Assembly (NCBI GenBank): GCA_014323675.1
Contig: JACONN010000002.1
Location: forward strand, 248,001 to 312,000
DNA length: 64,000 bases
Source of the DNA: Hormoscilla sp. GM7CHS1pb
Lineage (GTDB): Bacteria > Cyanobacteriota > Cyanobacteriia > Cyanobacteriales > Desertifilaceae
Reading direction: 5' to 3'
Part shown: positions 1 to 9,071 of the stretch, one piece after another
Numbering within the stretch: the first letter of the stretch is position 1
How the letters are laid out: every line of letters begins with the position of its first letter
Notes under the pieces: generated by a model
Told to the model about the DNA's origin: nothing
The model's database searches: none
What the model saw: the letters and a program-made list of their open reading frames with translations, nothing else
Position numbers and translations under genes: made by a program

Positions 1-722
1 TACCGAGTCAAACCTCAGCAGAAATTGGCTTACCGCTAACCAAACAGCCCAAAACACTGGCACCGACTGATTCAACAACTGAGTCGCCGGAAACACCGGC
101 ACCGACTGATTCAGATCGCGATCGAGGGGTGAAATTCAAGGATGTTCCAGATGACTTTTGGGCATTTCCTTTTATTACAGCTTTAGTTGAGCGTGACCTT
201 TTTGATAGGGCGGCAGATACTGATATTTTCCAACCTAATGCACCGATGACCCGCGCTGAATATGCCGTCGCCCTGCAAAAAGCCTTTAAACAAAATCCGA
301 CTCAGAATCAGTTGAATTTTCAGGATGTTCCAGGGGATTACCCAGCTGGTGAGCCCATTAAGAGAAGCACCGAAACTGGATTTTTAAGAGGCTATCCTGG
401 ACAAATATTCCAACCCAACCAACCCATGCCGCGAGTGCAGGTGATTGTCTCCCTAGCCAATGGATTAGGATTGAAGGCCCCGTCTAATCCCAATCAAATC
501 CTCCAGCGCTACCAGGATGCCGATCGCCTACCGGCATATTCGGTCTCTGCGGTGGCAGCTGCAACCAAAGCTGGTCTTGTGGTTAACTATCCTAATCCCT
601 CACGGCTTAATCCCAACCAAGACGCTACTCGGGCTGATGTTGCTAGCTTGATTCATCGAGCCTTGGTTATTCAAGGAAAGGTGCCAGCAATTCCCTCTGA
701 GTATATTGTTCAACCTGATTGA
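1..722 (+). CDS. SLH-domain surface protein, C-terminal part (5' end outside window)
   Basis: The frame is open from base 3, the first bases of the window, so the gene starts upstream; the GTG at 129 is not a convincing start. A Thr/Pro/Ser-rich linker with a repeated APTDS motif is followed by three S-layer-homology modules, beginning at the FKDVPDDFW, FQDVPGDYP and YQDADRLP motifs, with the usual F-x-P-N-x-x-x-T/P-R-A pattern at the end of each. SLH modules bind cell-wall polymers and anchor proteins to the envelope. In cyanobacteria they often accompany outer-membrane porins or secreted enzymes, but the missing N-terminus hides the partner domain. The stop is at 720-722. Confidence 0.85.
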   Translation, partial: PSQTSAEIGLPLTKQPKTLAPTDSTTESPETPAPTDSDRDRGVKFKDVPDDFWAFPFITALVERDLFDRAADTDIFQPNAPMTRAEYAVALQKAFKQNPTQNQLNFQDVPGDYPAGEPIKRSTETGFLRGYPGQIFQPNQPMPRVQVIVSLANGLGLKAPSNPNQILQRYQDADRLPAYSVSAVAAATKAGLVVNYPNPSRLNPNQDATRADVASLIHRALVIQGKVPAIPSEYIVQPD

Positions 723-755
723 TATTGTCAGACAGCCCAGCGGTGTCTGGAGCAT

Positions 756-779
756 GCCGAGTCCTTCAGGACAAGAGCA
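756..779. repeat. Dispersed repeat, 24-bp identity with 18944-18967 (inverted)
   Basis: A 24-base stretch centred on CCGAGTCCTTCAGGACAAG recurs as its reverse complement at 18944-18967, there as the loop of a large hairpin. It is not coding in either place. Confidence 0.7.
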
Positions 780-839
780 TGCGGAAGACGCCGACCGTTG
801 GGATCTTCGGTAGGCTGACTGACTTGACTTGGGCGGTCC

Positions 840-877
840 CGTGGCTTGAGGGCACGCGGACGGGCCCTCAAGCCACG
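840..877. terminator. Hairpin between convergent genes
   Basis: Perfect 13-bp arms (840-852 CGTGGCTTGAGGG and its complement at 865-877) surround a 12-base loop. It lies between the end of the SLH gene (+) and the end of the CAAD gene (-), where a bidirectional terminator would fit. There is no clear T-tract, so it could also be one of the palindromic repeats common in this window. Confidence 0.4.
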
Positions 878-881
878 CAAC

Positions 882-1346
882 TTAGTCTTTTCCACCCGTC
901 ACTTGATCTCCTAGGGCCTTGATATCCTCTATCAACTCCTTGCGAGTAGAGGCACGGGCTAAATAGCGCCAAATAAACCAACCTGAGAACCCGAGCCCGA
1001 TTACTTCAAAAAGCGGTGATAGCAGGGGAATATCATTAATAGCATTGATCGCTGCTAGGATTACCTTAACTGCAACAAATGCCACCAAAATCAGAACCAG
1101 CGTGGTTATTGGTCCCTGGTATTTAGCAAAAAAATCGCCCAAGTAATCTAACTTACCCAAGTACTCTAGCGCTTGCTGCCCATATTCCTTCCACGGCTGT
1201 TTGGCCCAGCCTACCGACTTGGGTTTACTGATTGAACCGGATGGTTCATCCACAAAATCGATCGAGGTTTTCACATCGGGTTCGGCGGTGGGAGTTGTCG
1301 CCTCGGGCTCTTTAACTGGTCGATCTTTAGGTTCTGGATCTGCCAT
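882..1346 (-). CDS. CAAD-domain (CURT1-like) membrane protein
   Basis: This 154-residue protein has an acidic, proline-rich N-terminal third (about 1-50), an amphipathic stretch, two hydrophobic segments (about 80-100 and 108-128) and a C-terminal helix ending in ALGDQVTGGKD. The arrangement, with a short loop between the two membrane segments and the R-K-E-L-I-E-D-I ending, is that of the CAAD domain. That domain is appended to some cyanobacterial aminoacyl-tRNA synthetases and is related to the CURT1 proteins that bend thylakoid membranes. As a stand-alone protein it probably sits in the thylakoid membrane; this localisation is inferred from the family. No operon partner is seen. Confidence 0.85.
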   Translation of the reverse strand: MADPEPKDRPVKEPEATTPTAEPDVKTSIDFVDEPSGSISKPKSVGWAKQPWKEYGQQALEYLGKLDYLGDFFAKYQGPITTLVLILVAFVAVKVILAAINAINDIPLLSPLFEVIGLGFSGWFIWRYLARASTRKELIEDIKALGDQVTGGKD

Positions 1347-1404
1347 ATTGTTATCTCACTCAATTACAACCTGTTTCTGGGGTGAATGGCGGGGAATGAC
1401 GTCC

Positions 1405-1613
1405 CGGTGTCTCCTGGGGTAGTGCGACTAGGGGTCGGGAGACACCGCTACTCAAACCATTCGCTAAATCAAAAACATACTTGACAGTAAAACAGAGCTG
1501 GATTATTTGCAAGCCTGGCTAATTACCATCAATTTTATGTTACAATAGCAACTTATCTCGACTTCCAAGGGCGGTGTCTCCTGGGTAGTGCGACTAGGGG
1601 TCGGGAAACACCG
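1405..1613. repeat. Two copies of a 42-43 bp hairpin repeat
   Basis: Copies at 1405-1447 and 1572-1613 both read CGGTGTCTCCTGGG, then GTAGTGCGACTAGGGGTCGGG, then a closing GA(G/A)ACACCG. The outer 10 bases pair to form a hairpin. They lie in the 455-base gap between the CAAD gene and ldhA. I see no gene in the rest of this gap; the 73-codon frame at 1647-1868 has no family signal. Confidence 0.8.
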
Positions 1614-1802
1614 GAAGAATAAGGGTAGTGGTCAATATGCAGTGATTTGACTACAGTCTGCCCAGGGTTTCAGGTGCTAAAATCACTACTTGTACAATCG
1701 CGGAAGTACGGTCCGCAGACGGCCCGAAAAATCGGACAGATACTAGACTACAACAGAGAGACTGCGGAAAGACAAAAAAATGGAAGTCATGACTGGCTGC
1801 TG

Positions 1803-2834
1803 CTACTGGCTGCTGCTACTAGATTTGGCACTGACAATCCGTTGAGCCGTGACTTGATTTGGGCATGAACGGCCCTGCTCAAAGTCGGTGATGTTTGCGA
1901 TCGTCGTCTCGGCAATCTTAGTCATGGCAGTTTCCGTGAAAAACGCCTGATGTCCGGTGATGAGCACATTGGGAAATGTCAGCAGCCGCCCAAATATATC
2001 GTCTTGAATTACGGTATCGGATAAATCCTCAAAAAATAAATCCTCTTCTTGCTCGTAGACATCTAAACCAAGATAGCCTATTTTACGGGATTTTAAGCCC
2101 TCAATCACCGCTTCAGTGTCAATCAATCCCCCGCGACTGGTGTTGATCAGCATTACCCCAGGCTTCATCTGGGTGATGGCTGACTTGTCGATCATATGGT
2201 ACGTGGCAGGAACTAGGGGACAATGTAAAGTAATGATGTCCGAGGCCAGCAGTAGTGAGGGCAGGGAGACGTACTTAACACCTAGAGCTTCGCAATTGGG
2301 GTTATGTGCTACATCATAGGCTAGCAGCTGGCAGCCGAATCCTGTCAGAATTTGCGCCATGACCTCCCCAATTTTACCCGTCCCAACGATCCCGACTGTA
2401 GACCCGTGCAAATCAAACCCCAACAAACCATTGATGGAAAAATTACCTTCCCGCACTCGTGCATGGGCGCGGTGAATTTTACGGTTCAGAGTCATGATTA
2501 GCCCGATCGCGTGTTCGGCAACGGCATAGGGGGAATAAGCGGGGACGCGCACCACTGTCATCCCTAACTCGGCGGCGGCCTTCATGTCTACGTTGTTAAA
2601 CCCAGCACAGCGCAAGGCAATCAGGCGGACGCCGGAGTCAGCTAATTTCTTTAAGGTCGTCTCATTGAGATTGTCGTTGACGAAGACGCAAATAGCTGCA
2701 AACCCTGATGCCAGCACAGTTGTTTCCGACCCCATACGTGCTTCAAAAAATACCAGTTCATGTCCCTGGGATAAGCTTGCTGCCTCTAAAAATCGCCGAT
2801 CGTAGGGTTTGGTGCTGAATACAGCCACCTGCAT
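1803..2834 (-). CDS. ldhA: D-lactate dehydrogenase (2-hydroxyacid dehydrogenase)
   Basis: The enzyme reduces pyruvate to D-lactate with NADH in fermentation, in the cytosol. Start chosen at 2834 ([15 protein letters not shown]) because a GGAGG lies 8 bases upstream and the family begins there; a longer frame to 2876 has no such site. The NAD-binding loop GTGKIG is at about residues 151-156. The active-site region includes NTSRGGL and the histidine of [10 protein letters not shown] near the C-terminus. The DLFFEDLSD insertion is typical of the fermentative LdhA branch. The length of 343 residues is slightly long because of a serine-rich tail after the usual NQVT end. It appears monocistronic. 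Confidence 0.9.
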   Translation of the reverse strand: MQVAVFSTKPYDRRFLEAASLSQGHELVFFEARMGSETTVLASGFAAICVFVNDNLNETTLKKLADSGVRLIALRCAGFNNVDMKAAAELGMTVVRVPAYSPYAVAEHAIGLIMTLNRKIHRAHARVREGNFSINGLLGFDLHGSTVGIVGTGKIGEVMAQILTGFGCQLLAYDVAHNPNCEALGVKYVSLPSLLLASDIITLHCPLVPATYHMIDKSAITQMKPGVMLINTSRGGLIDTEAVIEGLKSRKIGYLGLDVYEQEEDLFFEDLSDTVIQDDIFGRLLTFPNVLITGHQAFFTETAMTKIAETTIANITDFEQGRSCPNQVTAQRIVSAKSSSSSQ

Positions 2835-2930
2835 AAATTTAACCTCCGTGAGTTTTGGCACTAGGCTGCGACTCACCCCTGGGATCCGTCGGGGTGCGTT
2901 TTGATGATGGGCAATTAACCGGACTTTATA

Positions 2931-3293
2931 TTACTGAGCAATTTGGCCCTCGATGGGTGCTGCTTGTGCTGGAGTCTGCATTTTCTGTAACGGCTGCCTG
3001 CGAAACTCTGCGACTGCGTCATTGATTTGTTGGCGCAGTTGAGTCCTGAACTGATTCATGTTCATACCATTATTCAACCGCGCCCGGTGGATCAGATCGT
3101 AGATACTACTGGGATTGCTCGAACCGGAGAAGGGGTCGGAACTGCCATCGGTGGTGCCTAAGTCCTCTAAAGGGTCGATCTTAGTAGTTTGCGATCGCCC
3201 TGGCATGGGCAATAATAGGGATGCTGTTGACAGTCCAGCCAGCAGACTCAGTGCTAGACGGGTGTAAGGTTTCATTGATGTTGGTGCTCTCAT
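2931..3293 (-). CDS. Small secreted protein of unknown function
   Basis: This 120-residue protein has a clear signal peptide (Lys/Arg, then LALSLLAGLSTASLLLP, cleavage probably near GRSQ at about 35). The mature part is low in complexity (Gly/Ser/Asp) and then helical with many Gln and Arg. No family is recognised. An internal ATG at 3275 is an alternative start. It follows the ABC exporter genes on the same strand by about 30 bases and may be co-transcribed with them. Confidence 0.65.
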   Translation of the reverse strand: MRAPTSMKPYTRLALSLLAGLSTASLLLPMPGRSQTTKIDPLEDLGTTDGSSDPFSGSSNPSSIYDLIHRARLNNGMNMNQFRTQLRQQINDAVAEFRRQPLQKMQTPAQAAPIEGQIAQ

Positions 3294-3324
3294 TTTTCTG
3301 CCTCTGGTAACAGTAAGGTAAGCT

Positions 3325-4215
3325 TCAAGACAAGGTCCGACGCAGCAGGGGTTGAATGCCTAGTAGGGCTACGCCATCGAACAAGAGCAGAACTAATAGC
3401 GCTCCACCAAAGGTGACATCACCCCAAGGTGCTGACATGACAATGTTACTCAATCGGCAGTCACTGTGCAGATATAGATAACGAATGGGCTCGATCGCGT
3501 AACTCAGGGGATTGAGAGTGACAACTACTTGTAACCAGTTGGGCATGAAGGATAGGGGGGCCAGGGCTGTGCTTGCGAACAACAGGGGCAAATTCGTAAC
3601 AAAAATCACGGCTATCAGTTCTATGTGACCCGGTAACGCAAAGGCTAGCCCCAAGCTTAAGCCTGTTACGCCCAATACTAATAATAGAACAATCAGGGCG
3701 ATCGTCCCTATACCTAGTACATCTGGCAGGCCAGCACCCAGGAAAGCTCCCGCTGCGACAATTACTGCGGCTTGGATCAAACTCAGGGTAACTATATATA
3801 TTGCCGATGCCATGACAATGGAGAACCGGGAAGCTAACGGCGCTACTAGTAACCGGTTCAGGAAGCCAAATTCCCGATCGAACATCACTGGTAATCCGGC
3901 ATTCAGAGCTCCGGCGAAGGCTGTAAACACGATCACGCCAGCACCCAGAAACTGTTCGTAACTAACGATTTCTCCAAATAAGCCTTTGGGAGCATTTTGA
4001 AACAATGCGCCGAACAAAATTAACCACATCAAAGGTTGAATAATGCCAGCGATCAGGGTTGAGGGACGACGTTGCAACTGGATAAACAGGCGCTTGGTTA
4101 AAGCTAGGGTTTCTTGAGTTACTTCGCCGAAGCTGAACCCTGCTTTGATTTTTTTTGCAGTTGCTGCGGACTGGATCTTTAAGTCTGGTTTTTTAGGGGT
4201 AACGGTGCTACTCAT
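3325..4215 (-). CDS. ABC-2 type exporter permease (DrrB-like)
   Basis: This 296-residue integral membrane protein has an N-terminal cytoplasmic stretch (about 1-60) and six hydrophobic segments. The ABC-2 permease pattern is visible (PLMWLILFGALF, a long loop ending in MFDREFGFLNRLLVAPL, and NPLSYAIEPIRYL). It forms the membrane half of an ATP-driven exporter with the ATPase encoded 54 bases upstream on the same strand (4270-5289). DrrB-type pairs export lipids, glycolipids or drugs; the substrate cannot be told from the sequence. Confidence 0.9.
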   Translation of the reverse strand: MSSTVTPKKPDLKIQSAATAKKIKAGFSFGEVTQETLALTKRLFIQLQRRPSTLIAGIIQPLMWLILFGALFQNAPKGLFGEIVSYEQFLGAGVIVFTAFAGALNAGLPVMFDREFGFLNRLLVAPLASRFSIVMASAIYIVTLSLIQAAVIVAAGAFLGAGLPDVLGIGTIALIVLLLVLGVTGLSLGLAFALPGHIELIAVIFVTNLPLLFASTALAPLSFMPNWLQVVVTLNPLSYAIEPIRYLYLHSDCRLSNIVMSAPWGDVTFGGALLVLLLFDGVALLGIQPLLRRTLS

Positions 4216-4269
4216 CTTGGAATTTGAGATGTTATATACTTCGATTTTTCTGGGACAGGCGGGTAGGTT

Positions 4270-5289
4270 TTATCGCATATTCTGCTTTTTTTCTTTCTTC
4301 AGATCCCGGGTGCCTGCTGCTGCCAGTTCAGCATCGTTAATGGTTTGACCTGTGGCAGCTAGGTAAACATCATCTAAACTAGGGCGAGATTGAGCAATGC
4401 CAAAAGTGGGTAAACCAGCATCCTGCAATGCTTTCTGTACGGTCATCAAGGCGTCACTTTGCGGAGTTACCACTAAGTTCAGGGAGTTGCCTTGAGCCGT
4501 GTTAACGATCGCCGACTTTACCATTGGTAGAGTAGAGAGCATCTGTTTGGCTTTTTCCGCTTCTTCGGCAGGGGAAAATTCCCGAATGCGCAGGGTGATG
4601 CGATCGCCTCCCACGCGGTCTTTCAATTGGGAGGGCGTCCCGGAGGCTATTACCACACCTTTATCTACGATCGCCACGCGGTCAGCTAAAGCGTCAACTT
4701 CTTCTAGATAATGGCTAGTAATCAACACTGTTGTCCCATCCGATCGCAGTTGACGCAAGAAATTCCATACCGCCATGCGGCTTTCGATATCCAGTCCCAC
4801 TGTCGGTTCATCTAAAACCAGGACATCTGGTTGATGCAGTAGTCCTGCTGCTAAATCTAAGCGTTTCCGCAAACCGCCCGAGTAGGTGCCCGTCTTTTTA
4901 TTAGCATATTCTTGCATACCTAGCAAGTTGAGGGCATTATTAATCCGTTCTGGGATAATTTTGCGGGGCAGATGGTAAAGTGCTGCTTGTAATTCTAGCA
5001 GTTCTCGTCCTGTGAGCACCTTATCGAGAGCCACTTCCTGAGCTACATAGCCCAGGAGTTGTCTCGCGGCTTTGGGGTTGTCGAGAACCGAGATGCCTGA
5101 TACTTCAATCTTGCCACTGTCGGGGGTACTTAAGGTACAAAGACAGCGCAAAGTTGTGGTTTTTCCTGCGCCATTGGGACCGAGGAGCCCAAATATCTCT
5201 CCCGGTTCTACTTTGAGGCTAACGTCTTTGACTGCTGTCACGCTGCCGTAACGCTTTTGCATATTTTCGATTAAAACAGCTGGAGCCAT
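4270..5289 (-). CDS. ABC exporter ATP-binding protein (DrrA-like)
   Basis: This 339-residue ATPase has Walker A GPNGAGKTT at 37-45, ABC signature YSGGL, Walker B VLVLDEPTVGLD and a switch histidine in ITSHYLEE. A C-terminal extension of about 110 residues after the ATPase core is the usual daunorubicin-resistance-type regulatory tail. It energises the permease encoded next (3325-4215). Its 5' end and upstream region lie in a segment that is tandemly duplicated: a broken copy of its first about 45 codons is at 5591-5746. The real start is 5289, in the copy contiguous with the full gene. Confidence 0.92.
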   Translation of the reverse strand: MAPAVLIENMQKRYGSVTAVKDVSLKVEPGEIFGLLGPNGAGKTTTLRCLCTLSTPDSGKIEVSGISVLDNPKAARQLLGYVAQEVALDKVLTGRELLELQAALYHLPRKIIPERINNALNLLGMQEYANKKTGTYSGGLRKRLDLAAGLLHQPDVLVLDEPTVGLDIESRMAVWNFLRQLRSDGTTVLITSHYLEEVDALADRVAIVDKGVVIASGTPSQLKDRVGGDRITLRIREFSPAEEAEKAKQMLSTLPMVKSAIVNTAQGNSLNLVVTPQSDALMTVQKALQDAGLPTFGIAQSRPSLDDVYLAATGQTINDAELAAAGTRDLKKEKKQNMR

Positions 5290-5470
5290 TGGTCTGGTTT
5301 CCTTTGGGGATGCTACATAAATCTTAACATGCTTTTTCTCTATTTTAGGGTGTTGCCGCTTTATTTTATATTTGACATAGTTTGACTATTAAAATTCTTT
5401 CCGGTGGGCGATCGCCCCAATAATAACACAGATATCTGGGAATTTGTCAAGGGACGAACGGTGATGAATA

Positions 5471-5588
5471 CTATTCTTTGACAACTTCTAGTAACCACTC
5501 TTTTATCTGGCTTCTTTCTTCTGAAGATGCTCCCGAAATATTCAACAGCTTCGGAAGCAGCGATCGCCGACGTTCAAAATTTCTTTTA
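5471..5588 (-). pseudogene. Duplicated 3' end of the NYN-Hsp70 gene
   Basis: The last about 37 codons of the Hsp70 gene (the same bases as 5930-6040, including the stop) are repeated here and then break off into the second ABC fragment at about 5588. No start is available. This is a by-product of the tandem duplication. Confidence 0.8.
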
Positions 5589-5590
5589 AA

Positions 5591-5746
5591 AGACCGCGCA
5601 AAGTTATGGTTTTACCTGCGCCATTCGCCATTGGGACCGAGGAGCCCAAATATCTCTCCCGGTTCTACTTTGAGGGTAACGTCTTTGACTGCTGTCACGC
5701 TGCCGTAACGCTTTTGCATATTTTCGATTAAAACATCTAAAGCCAT
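5591..5746 (-). pseudogene. Duplicated 5' fragment of the ABC ATPase gene
   Basis: From an ATG at 5746 the sequence repeats the first about 45 codons of the DrrA-like ATPase through GLLGPNG. It then loses the Walker A motif to a 7-base insertion and stops matching at about 5591. The upstream region is also duplicated, so it may still be transcribed, but it cannot make an ATPase. Confidence 0.8.
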
Positions 5747-5929
5747 TGGTCTGGTTTACTTTGGGGATGCTACATAAATTTTAAGATGCGTTTTCTCTAT
5801 TTTAGGGAGTTGCCACATTATATTTGTTATAATTTGACTATCATTTCTGGTGGGCGATCGCCCCAATAATAACACATATATCTGGGAATTTGTCAAGGTT
5901 ATACGAACGGTGACGAACGGTGATGAATA

Positions 5930-8900
5930 CTATTCTTTGACAACTTCTAGTAACCACTCTTTTATCTGGCTTCTTTCTTCTGAAGATGCTCCCGAAATAT
6001 TCAACAGCTTCGGAAGCAGCGATCGCCGACGATCGAAATTTATCTTAATTGCCGGATATTTTGGTAATTGGCGATCCACAGCTAGAATGGTTTCTGGCAA
6101 GATTATGACTCGATCGCATATTTCTTGACTGAGAGTCATTCCAGTAGTATGCCATGCAACACACTGACTCATACAGGAGAGCAACCATAGAGTTTCTCTA
6201 GGATCTGTTCTGCGATCGTCTAGCTTATTTAGAACCAGTTTAGCAGCTTTTTCAACATCTGTTTGTTCAGCTTGCCATCTTTCTGGTTGACCTGGACTTA
6301 TTAGCCTTCCTAAAGCCCACGCGGCTTTGATTCGTTGTCCTAAATGTTGACCATTTGCGATCGCATCATATAGAAAAGTCAAGGTTGTTTGAGAAGGCTG
6401 TCCGCATTTTCCCAGAGAATTGATAAATGATTGGGATCTTTTTTGATGTTTGTCGGAATTAAATGCTTTCATTATCTCCAAATCAAAACCATGCCAAAAC
6501 AATTTTCCCGGCGTTTGTGCAAGAGTTTCATATAAAGCCTGTTTTGATTTATTCATTGTTGATAAATCACTCGTAAGCTTACTCTTAATCCACTGCTGAA
6601 ACCTTTTTTCCAAATTATTCGCGTCTGTCGAGTCAATTGACTGAAAAATTGTGCTTAAAGCCATCACTGCTAGTAAAGCTTTAGTCTCGCTCAATGAATT
6701 AACCATACCACTCATCTCTAGCCATCTGAGCAGTTCGCCGATAATAGAAAGACGGTTTTTGGCTATAGCCGTTGTTTTTTCAAGTTTTCTGCGTTCTTGA
6801 TGCACCTCCTTCTTGATAGTATTACTTGTATCACTATTGAAGCTGTTTGCAAGTGCTTCCCACTGATTAAAATTTACTCGGACTATTTCAGTAATGGGCT
6901 TCCCTTTTCTGAGTCTGGGAATAGAGGGAATAGAGATTTTTTTAATCCCCTGACGCGAAACAATAGATGGAGGCTTATCTAAACCCCCAGGAGATGCCAC
7001 ATCTAGCTTAAATCGCGCCTCACTACTTTCTTTGGGCGTGAGTGTCAGCAAAAGCCGTTCGTCAAAAGTGTATTCTACTTCAAGGTTGAGAGTACAATTG
7101 GGTGGTAAGTTGGCGGCATTAATCTCCTCAATGGCAACTTGACGTAGCCTTTGCAGTGTAGTATTATGGTTGGGCTTCGTTCCCATTCCCACCCAAACCT
7201 TAAAGCTCAAATAGCCACTGCTCGTATCGGGTAACTTTAATCCCGATAATACAGTTCTGTAGGGGTATTTTTGCCCTTGGGCTACCAGCAAACGTAGCGA
7301 TCTTTTACTTTCGAGTACCTCAAGATAAATGTTGGTCGGATTTACCCTTTGAGTTGATTTGAGGGCCCCTGCTGCATAGAGCGCTGCTCCCCTGGCTACT
7401 GCCCGATCGGGGTTATGACCATCTATGATGGGCACATCTCCAAATAAGCTTTGCAGGCGATCGCGCACTGGTGGGAAGTAAGTCATGCCACCATTTAAGA
7501 GCACTGCATCAATTTTCTGGATTTCACCGCTGCTTTGCTTGGCCTTGAGGATAACTTCCAGCACTGGCACGATTAAGGTGTTAAGTAGATTCGTAAATGC
7601 AGGTTCATCGAAAGCCATTTGCGGATCCAAGGCCGTTCCAGAGGCCAACGTTAGACCTTCACAGAGTAGAGGTGAGAGAATTTCTGCCATCTGAGATTTA
7701 CTGATGTAGTATCTGATGGGAAATTGTCCTTCTAAGAATGTTGCTTGAAAGGGGTGCTTGAAATTCTCCTTATCCCCGGTACTATCATATTCAGCGCCCC
7801 ACGCCTTCTTAAACTTCTCAGAAAAAATTGGCAGTTCGTAGGCCAATTTTTGACCATCGGCTTCAGAGAGATTTTTACATGCAGACCAATTATCTAATAT
7901 ATAATTGGCAATTAGCCGATCTATAGTATCTCCTCCTACCCGGGTACGGGAGCCAATTGCTAAATCATCAATGATAAAAAAGCTAGCCGATGGCTCCCAC
8001 AGTACATTGTGCAGCGTGACATCTAAGGTGCCGCCACCCAAGTCATAGACCAGGATATTAGATGGCTGCATCACATCGAACAAAGGTGTCAGTTCGCCCT
8101 TCTGCACGCGATGCAAGTAATCATATAAAGCCGCTTGAGGTTCTGGGAGCAATACAACTTCCTCCTCTTGCCATCCCGCCAGCACTGCGGCTTTGCGAGT
8201 CGCTTCAATGGCATCTGATTCATAGGAAGCAGGATGGGTTATCACTGCACCCTGCACGGAACCATACTTCTGGATGAGTTTATCTCGACAGAAAGCTAGT
8301 ACCTTAGCCGCTGCTTCTTCAGGAAAAACTTTTCCTGAAGTTAGATCGTAAGCAAACTGCTTGCCATCGATCGATCGGCCCATGTCATGTTTCCAGGCCA
8401 GAATAGTCTGGTCGCGAAAAGCATAAGCCTGAGCTTTAACATATCCTCCTACTTCTGCTTCAGTTTGTCCATTGAAGCGGACCGCAGAAGGAATGATATC
8501 ATTGGTAACTAAACTCCCCTGTTCGTCCCTAATCGAAACACCAACTGCTGCCGCAGTCCATTGCTTCGTCATCAGATTGACATTCGCCAGAGCCATGACT
8601 GTATTCGTAGTTCCCAAGTCAATCCCTACATAGGTAGGTCGCATGACTTCCTGAAGAGGTTCTACATAATCAGCCATCTCCCGCAATCTATTGCCGATCC
8701 GATCGCCAATGACTAGGGTTTCGATCCCTTTGCGTTTTAACCTCCCAAACAAACTAGCATAACCGTTGTCATTACTGACAACAGCAATCATTGAGACCTG
8801 ATAATCTGCATTACCAGTAATTTCATCAGCCGTGCGCTCGATCAGTCGATCGACCTCTTGAGACACGGGCTTGAGTCCAGGAGTCAACTCAAAACGATAG

Positions 8901-9071
8901 CCAAACTCGCGAAAAAGCTCCACCATAAGCGGTAAGTACCGACGGCGTATTAGAGAAAGCCCGGCGAACTACAAGTTGACCATGTTTCTCATGATGAGTT
9001 TGACAAATTCTTTCTATATCAGCCAGTTTCGGCTTGATATTATCCAAATCAAGTAAGACAGCAATACTCAT
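5930..9071 (-). CDS. NYN-domain / Hsp70 fusion protein, copy 1 (one-base frameshift)
   Basis: Residues 1-145 form an NYN (PIN-like nuclease) domain: LLDLDN with Asp8 and Asp10, and VVSNDNGY with Asp101. An Hsp70 ATPase follows at once (GIDLGTTNT 149-157, then VYDLGGGTLDV and LNGGMTYFP), then a substrate-binding part and a long helical C-terminus, about 1046 residues in all. As given, the gene is split: the run at 8912-8916 has five A, whereas the duplicate at 31664-31667 has four and reads straight through. The start has a strong GGAGG and lies 25 bases after the GrpE-like gene. NYN domains are RNA nucleases and Hsp70s are ATP-driven chaperones; joining them suggests ATPase-controlled RNA cleavage, which is inference. 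Confidence 0.85.

Larger units (their letters stand above)
5141..6045. repeat. Tandem duplication, two units of about 450 bp
   Basis: Unit 1 (about 5141-5588) and unit 2 (about 5591-6045) match along their length at an offset of 450-459 bases, with scattered differences and small indels such as an extra CGCCATT in unit 2. Each unit runs from the 5' part of the ABC ATPase gene, through its upstream region, into the 3' end of the Hsp70 gene. The duplication leaves one broken piece of each gene between the two complete ones. Confidence 0.85.

Noticed and set aside
1647-1868. 73-codon frame on the + strand
   Set aside because: Overlaps the end of ldhA and has no start site or family; part of it (ACAATCGCGGAAGT, AGATACTAGACTA) recurs near 14745 as non-coding sequence.
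8889-9071. Separate 60-residue protein
   Set aside because: It is the N-terminus of the NYN-Hsp70 fusion; the duplicate shows they are one frame.
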